From the NCBI GenBank assembly GCA_004556985.1, contig SFFC01000031.1, positions 1 to 25,701 on the forward strand: a DNA stretch of 25,701 nucleotides, given 5' to 3'. Below the pieces are notes generated by a model. The model was not told the DNA's origin, did no database searches, and was given only the letters and a program-made list of their open reading frames with translations. This DNA comes from Clostridiales bacterium. Lineage in GTDB: Bacteria; Bacillota; Clostridia; Christensenellales; Aristaeellaceae. A program made the position numbers and the translations under genes. Each line of letters starts with the position of its first letter. Positions within the stretch are counted from its first letter, which is position 1. Below are positions 22,625 to 25,701 of the stretch, piece by piece.

Positions 22625-23074
22625 TTACTTGTCGAGCATCGAGGTGCAGTGCGGGCAGCGGGTCGCGTCCTCGGCGATCTCGCTCTTGCAGAAGGGGCAG
22701 ATGCGCGGCGGCTTCGCCGGGGCCGGCGCCGGCTCGGGCTTCTTGAGCTTGTTCATCAGGCGCACGACGAGGAACATGCAGAACGCGATCAGGATGAAGT
22801 TGATCACATACTGGATGAACGCGCCGTAGTTGAGCGTGCCCACGCCCGCCGCGGTCGCCGCCTCAATCGAGGCGTACTTCTGGCTGTCCAGCGCGTAGAA
22901 CAGGCCGCCGAAGTTGATGCCGCCCGTGATCATGCCCAGCAGCGGCATGAAGATGTCGTTGACCAGCGACGTCGTGATCGAGCCAAACGCGCCGCCGATG
23001 ACGACGCCAACCGCCATGTCCACGACGTTGCCGCGCATGGCAAACGCCTTGAACTCTTCCAGGAACTTCTTCAT
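22625..23074 (-). CDS. mscL: Large-conductance mechanosensitive channel with C-terminal zinc ribbon
   Basis: 149 residues. The MscL N-terminus and first transmembrane helix (FKAFAMRGNVVDMAVGVVIGGAF) are followed by the periplasmic loop and second helix (about 83-105, FIQYVINFILIAFCMFLVVRL). A Pro/Ala linker and a zinc ribbon with CPFC and CPHC (about 125-143) follow. It forms a pentameric pore opened by membrane tension. The zinc ribbon replaces the usual C-terminal helix bundle; such fusions are known in Bacillota. The start has AAAGGAG upstream, 21 nt after scpB, so it is co-transcribed with scpAB. A hairpin follows. Confidence 0.96.
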   Translation of the reverse strand: MKKFLEEFKAFAMRGNVVDMAVGVVIGGAFGSITTSLVNDIFMPLLGMITGGINFGGLFYALDSQKYASIEAATAAGVGTLNYGAFIQYVINFILIAFCMFLVVRLMNKLKKPEPAPAPAKPPRICPFCKSEIAEDATRCPHCTSMLDK

Positions 23075-23095
23075 GGTTTTTCTCTCCTTTGTGGG

Positions 23096-23770
23096 TCAAA
23101 TGTCCTTATGCAAAGGGCCGCCGGGTGTTCCGGTGTTCCCTTCGTTTCGTTCCGTTTCGTCTGCCGCGGGCGCGCCGGCGGCCTCGAGCTTCGCCGCGAG
23201 GGCGGAAAAGTCAATCTCAGGCAGCTCGGAGAGCGAGGTCAGGCAGAAATGGCGCAGGAACGCGTCCGTCGTGCCATAGAGAATCGGCCGGCCGAGCGCC
23301 TCCTTGCGTCCGACCTCCTCGATCAGCCCCTTGGCGACGAGCGACTGCACCGAATAATCGCATTTCACGCCGCGAATCTGCTCGATCTCCGCCTTGGTGA
23401 CGGGCTGCCTGTACGCGATGACCGCGAGCGTCTCCATGACGGCCTGAGAAAGCGACTGCTTCTGTACCGGCTGGAGCAGCTTTTCGACATAGGGCGCATA
23501 GTCCGGCCGCGTCGCCAGCTGCACATGCGCGCCGAAGCGCAGCAGCCGCAGCCCGCGCCGCTCAAAGTCATAGCCGCTCTCCAGCGCGTCGAGCGTCTCC
23601 TCGAGCTCCGCCTCGCTGATCTCCATCGCGCGGCAGATGTCCTTCTTCTCCACGGCATTGCCCGTGACGAAGAGAATGGCCTCGACGATGCCCACGCGCT
23701 CGCCGAGCTCAAGCTTCGGCTTCTCCTGTGCCGTCTGCGGCGGCAGCATCGTCATCTGTTCCGTCCTCAT
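23096..23770 (-). CDS. scpB: Segregation and condensation protein B
   Basis: 224 residues. The two winged-helix domains of ScpB are visible: GIVEAILFVTGNAVEKKDICRAM at about 27-49, and QAVMETLAVIAYRQPVTKAEIEQIRG at about 108-133, followed by LGRPILYGTTDAFLRHF. It joins ScpA and SMC in the condensin complex. The start at 23770 is supported by GGGGAGGG 7 nt upstream and makes a 62-nt overlap with scpA in another frame. In-frame ATGs at codons 6 and 8 would shorten the overlap but lack such a site. The last 30 residues are low-complexity (Ala/Glu/Gly). Confidence 0.95.
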   Translation of the reverse strand: MRTEQMTMLPPQTAQEKPKLELGERVGIVEAILFVTGNAVEKKDICRAMEISEAELEETLDALESGYDFERRGLRLLRFGAHVQLATRPDYAPYVEKLLQPVQKQSLSQAVMETLAVIAYRQPVTKAEIEQIRGVKCDYSVQSLVAKGLIEEVGRKEALGRPILYGTTDAFLRHFCLTSLSELPEIDFSALAAKLEAAGAPAADETERNEGNTGTPGGPLHKDI

Positions 23771-24497
23771 GATCTTCCCTCCCCGCGGGCAGGATCAGGA
23801 TATCCTCAAACGTCCCCTCCTGCTCGGCGCGCAGCTTGCCCAGCTTGAGCAGCTCAAGCATCGCCATAAAATAGGAAACAATCTCGTCGCGCGTCACATG
23901 CGGCGAGAGCATGTCCGTAAAGAGCACGGGCCCCTTGCGCAAACGCGCCGTCAGGTTGAAGACGCATTGCTCGATGGTGAACCGGTCGCGCGTGATCGAG
24001 CGGAAGACGCGCCCCGGCTCATCCGTCTGCGTCTGCCGGGCGATGATGCGCTCGAGCGCGCGCACAAGGCCATCAAGCGACAAGCCCGTCAGCTCCACCG
24101 GCTGCGGCGGCAGCGGATACTCCTCCGGAAGCTTCGAAAAGACCTGCATCGCGGCCTGCTCGAATTCCTTCATCCGCCCTGCGCTCTCCTTGTAGAGCTT
24201 GTATTCCTCCAGGCGGCGGATGAGCGCCTGCTCCGGCGTCTCCTCCCCATCCTCCGTGGGCTCCGGCGCGCGTGGCAGCAGCGCCCGGCTCTTGATCTCC
24301 AGCAGCATGGCCGCCATGGTCAGAAACTCGCTGGCCGTATCCATGTCAAGCTCCGAGACGCCCTGCATGGACTCGAGGTACTGCTCCGTGATCTCCGAGA
24401 CGAAGATATCCTTGATGTCGACCTTCGCACGGGTGATCAGGTGGAGCAGCAGGTCGAGCGGGCCCTCGAACTGCCTGAGTGAAACATAAACCGCCAT
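23709..24497 (-). CDS. scpA: Segregation and condensation protein A
   Basis: 262 residues. Kleisin family: the N-terminal motif FEGPLDLLLHLITRAKVDIKDIFVSEITEQYL binds the SMC neck, FLTMAAMLLEIKSRALLP follows, and the C-terminal winged helix (EIVSYFMAMLELLKLGKL) binds the SMC head. It condenses and segregates the chromosome. It starts 3 nt after the site-2 protease stop, with the ribosome site GGGGG inside that gene's end. The C-terminal 25 residues are an acidic Asp/Glu/Ala tail encoded within the scpB overlap. Confidence 0.96.
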   Translation of the reverse strand: MAVYVSLRQFEGPLDLLLHLITRAKVDIKDIFVSEITEQYLESMQGVSELDMDTASEFLTMAAMLLEIKSRALLPRAPEPTEDGEETPEQALIRRLEEYKLYKESAGRMKEFEQAAMQVFSKLPEEYPLPPQPVELTGLSLDGLVRALERIIARQTQTDEPGRVFRSITRDRFTIEQCVFNLTARLRKGPVLFTDMLSPHVTRDEIVSYFMAMLELLKLGKLRAEQEGTFEDILILPAGREDHEDGTDDDAAAADGTGEAEA

Positions 24498-24500
24498 CGC

Positions 24501-25280
24501 TTACCCCCAGATCGCCCGGATCGGCCAGAGCACAGCCGCCTGCGCCGGATAGACCGCCGCACTGATGATCCGCCCCAGGATCCCCTGCGCGGAGAGCACG
24601 AGCACGACCAGCATGCCGATGCGGAAGGCCTGCTGAGAGAGATGGAAGCGGCCCTTGAAGACGATGTCGTTGAAGACATGGTACCCATCCAGCGGCGGCA
24701 GCGGCAGCAGGTTGAAGACCGCGAGATTCAGGTTGACCAGCGCCGTATACGCAAACAGCCGCACGAACGGCACGAGCCACCGCACGGCGATCAGCCCGCC
24801 GAAATCCTCCGCTGCCGTGCCGGAGATCACCGACCAGACGGCGTTGTAGCGATAGCTGACCAGCGTGCTCAGCCCGACCTCGCGCACGACGTCGGCGCGC
24901 CACATGAACGCGCTGCACAGCGCAGCTAGATAGGTAAACAGCAGGAAGAGAAGCAGGTTGACCGTGATGCCCGCGAGCGAAACCTTGAGATCGGCCTTGC
25001 GGCGGTCGCCCTGAAAGCGATACGGATTGACCGGCACAGGCTTGGCCCAGCCGAAGCCGACGAAGAACATCAGCAGCGCGCCGAAGGGATCCAGATGCGC
25101 CAGCGGATTGAGCGTCAGCCGCCCGGCGCGCTTCGCCGTGTCATCGCCGCAGCGATAGGCCGCCATCGCATGTCCCCATTCATGGCAGCACAGGCCGATG
25201 AGCACCGCGAGCACACGGAAAATCGCCTGATCGAAAAAGGCGAGCGGCTCGCGAAACAGGGTCTGCAGGTAATCGAGCAC
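24501..25280 (-). CDS. Site-2 protease family (M50) membrane metalloprotease
   Basis: 259 residues with a GTG start (25280-25278) preceded by AAGGGGAAA. The zinc motif HEWGH (about residues 34-38) lies in the first transmembrane helix, NPLAHLDPFG follows, and the third ligand is in NLLPLPPLDGYHV (about 190-202). Four to five further helices fill the protein. This is the small group III-type M50 protease common in Bacillota (YwhC-like); the substrate is unknown. First gene of the unit with scpA, scpB and mscL, an arrangement frequent in Bacillota. It has its own consensus promoter 36-65 nt upstream. Confidence 0.93.
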   Translation of the reverse strand: MLDYLQTLFREPLAFFDQAIFRVLAVLIGLCCHEWGHAMAAYRCGDDTAKRAGRLTLNPLAHLDPFGALLMFFVGFGWAKPVPVNPYRFQGDRRKADLKVSLAGITVNLLLFLLFTYLAALCSAFMWRADVVREVGLSTLVSYRYNAVWSVISGTAAEDFGGLIAVRWLVPFVRLFAYTALVNLNLAVFNLLPLPPLDGYHVFNDIVFKGRFHLSQQAFRIGMLVVLVLSAQGILGRIISAAVYPAQAAVLWPIRAIWG

Positions 25281-25315
25281 GGCGTTTCCCCTTCCTTCCC
25301 CAGAATAACTTTCTT

Positions 25316-25345
25316 ATTGTAGCGCATGGGCCGTTTTTCTGTCAA
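25316..25345 (-). promoter_or_regulatory. Promoter of the site-2 protease-scpAB-mscL unit
   Basis: On the minus strand TTGACA (25345-25340), an 18-nt spacer and TACAAT (25321-25316). The predicted start is near 25309, about 30 nt before the GTG. Confidence 0.85.
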
Positions 25346-25372
25346 GGGGCTGAAACTGAATGAAACTTGGGG

Positions 25373-25504
25373 ACCTCACCCGCCCCTTTCGGGGCGCCCT
25401 TCCCATAGGGGAGGACTTTTTGCAGACTAAAGCTGCTTTTTACCGCAAAAAAGCCTTCCCCTTTGGGGAAGGTTGGCACAGCCCGACGGGCTGACGGATG
25501 AGGT
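25373..25504. repeat. 132-bp inverted-repeat element, MITE-like or REP-like
   Basis: The ends are inverted copies, ACCTCACCCG (25373-25382) and CGGATGAGGT (25495-25504), matching at 9 of 10 positions. Each arm carries two hairpins in mirrored order. Left: GCCCC/GGGGC (25382-25395) and CTTCCC/GGGGAG (25399-25413), then CTTTTTGC. Right, read inward: CAGCCC/GGGCTG (25479-25493) and CCTTCCCC/GGGGAAGG (25454-25472), then CTTTTTTGC. I recall very similar sequences scattered in gut Clostridia genomes. No transposase is encoded. Confidence 0.7.
25447..25472 (-). terminator. Strong terminator inside the inverted-repeat element, after the sortase gene
   Basis: On the minus strand CCTTCCCC-AAA-GGGGAAGG is a perfect 8-bp stem, followed by C and six T (25452-25447). 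It would end transcripts of the sortase gene, whose stop lies 72 nt upstream. Confidence 0.85.
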
Positions 25505-25543
25505 CTCGCAACTATTGAAGGAAGTCCGTTGAAAACCTTTTTT

Positions 25544-25701
25544 CTATTCTTCCTCCAGAATCTTCCCCACGACGAGGAACCGCTCATTCTCATACGCGTA
25601 TGCGCAGGTCGAAAGCATCAAAATCCGGTCGCCATACGCAACCTCGACATCCGTCTGAAAGTACGACCGCGTGCGCGCGCGATGCAGAAACGCCTCAAAC
25701 C
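25544..25701 (-). CDS. Class B sortase, C-terminal fragment (cut by window edge)
   Basis: The last 51 codons of a gene running off the right edge, translated by hand. It contains ILMLSTCAYAYENERFLVVGK. The catalytic cysteine lies in LSTC and the active-site arginine in ERF eight residues later, the end pattern of class B sortases. Preceding residues (FQTDVEVAYGD) also fit. It ends EEE then TAG. The histidine half and any signal anchor are outside the window. Sortases of this type anchor surface proteins or pili to the cell wall; the substrate cannot be judged. Confidence 0.8.
   Translation of the reverse strand, partial: FEAFLHRARTRSYFQTDVEVAYGDRILMLSTCAYAYENERFLVVGKILEEE

Noticed and set aside
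1..25701. CRISPR array, tRNA/rRNA genes, prophage or transposase
   Set aside because: Both strands were scanned by eye. No spaced direct repeats, no TTCGAATCC-type T-arms with matching acceptor stems, and no integrase or transposase motifs were seen.

Overview
The window is one strand of a GC-rich Bacillota genome, most likely a spore-forming, Clostridia-type anaerobe. The evidence is the dipicolinate synthase pair dpaA/dpaB, RNase J, YlbF, ScpA/ScpB, a class B sortase, AGGAGG-type ribosome binding sites and consensus sigma-A promoters. I cannot place it to genus. Every convincing gene reads on the minus strand. The long plus-strand ORFs are antisense shadows of GC-rich genes.

Layout in transcription order (right to left). 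(a) 25701-25544 is the 3' end of a class B sortase. It is followed by a 132-bp inverted-repeat element (25373-25504) that carries a strong terminator. (b) From a promoter at 25316-25345: site-2 protease, scpA, scpB, mscL, a terminator-like hairpin, then dpaA and dpaB. Chromosome condensation, membrane and spore-coat-side genes are packed with overlaps. (c) A secreted protein of unknown function (DUF3298/RsiV-like layout) has its own promoter, whose -35 box lies inside the dpaB terminator. (d) ftsK/spoIIIE, hisS, an RseC-like membrane protein and trxA, ending in a terminator. (e) A perfect TTGACA-16-TATAAT promoter drives RNase J, followed by ylbF, mltG, trhP (U32 family), recD2 and comF. (f) A structured RNA of about 218 nt lies directly after comF and before a double zinc-ribbon gene. 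Position and fold suggest a raiA-motif RNA. (g) A separate operon encodes a MacAB/YknXYZ-like transporter: membrane fusion protein, ATPase, permease and a second membrane fusion protein, closed by a terminator at the left edge.

The most interesting items are as follows. The comF-linked structured RNA has a closing helix that competes with a terminator placed just before the zinc-ribbon ribosome binding site. The transporter has two paralogous adaptors flanking one ATPase/permease pair, and its permease carries an exact 30-bp tandem duplication inside a transmembrane segment. The comF reading frame runs into the RNA. A 33-codon ORF overlaps the RNase J start. The terminator after dpaB contains a promoter element for the next gene. 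No CRISPR array, tRNA, rRNA or transposase gene was seen.
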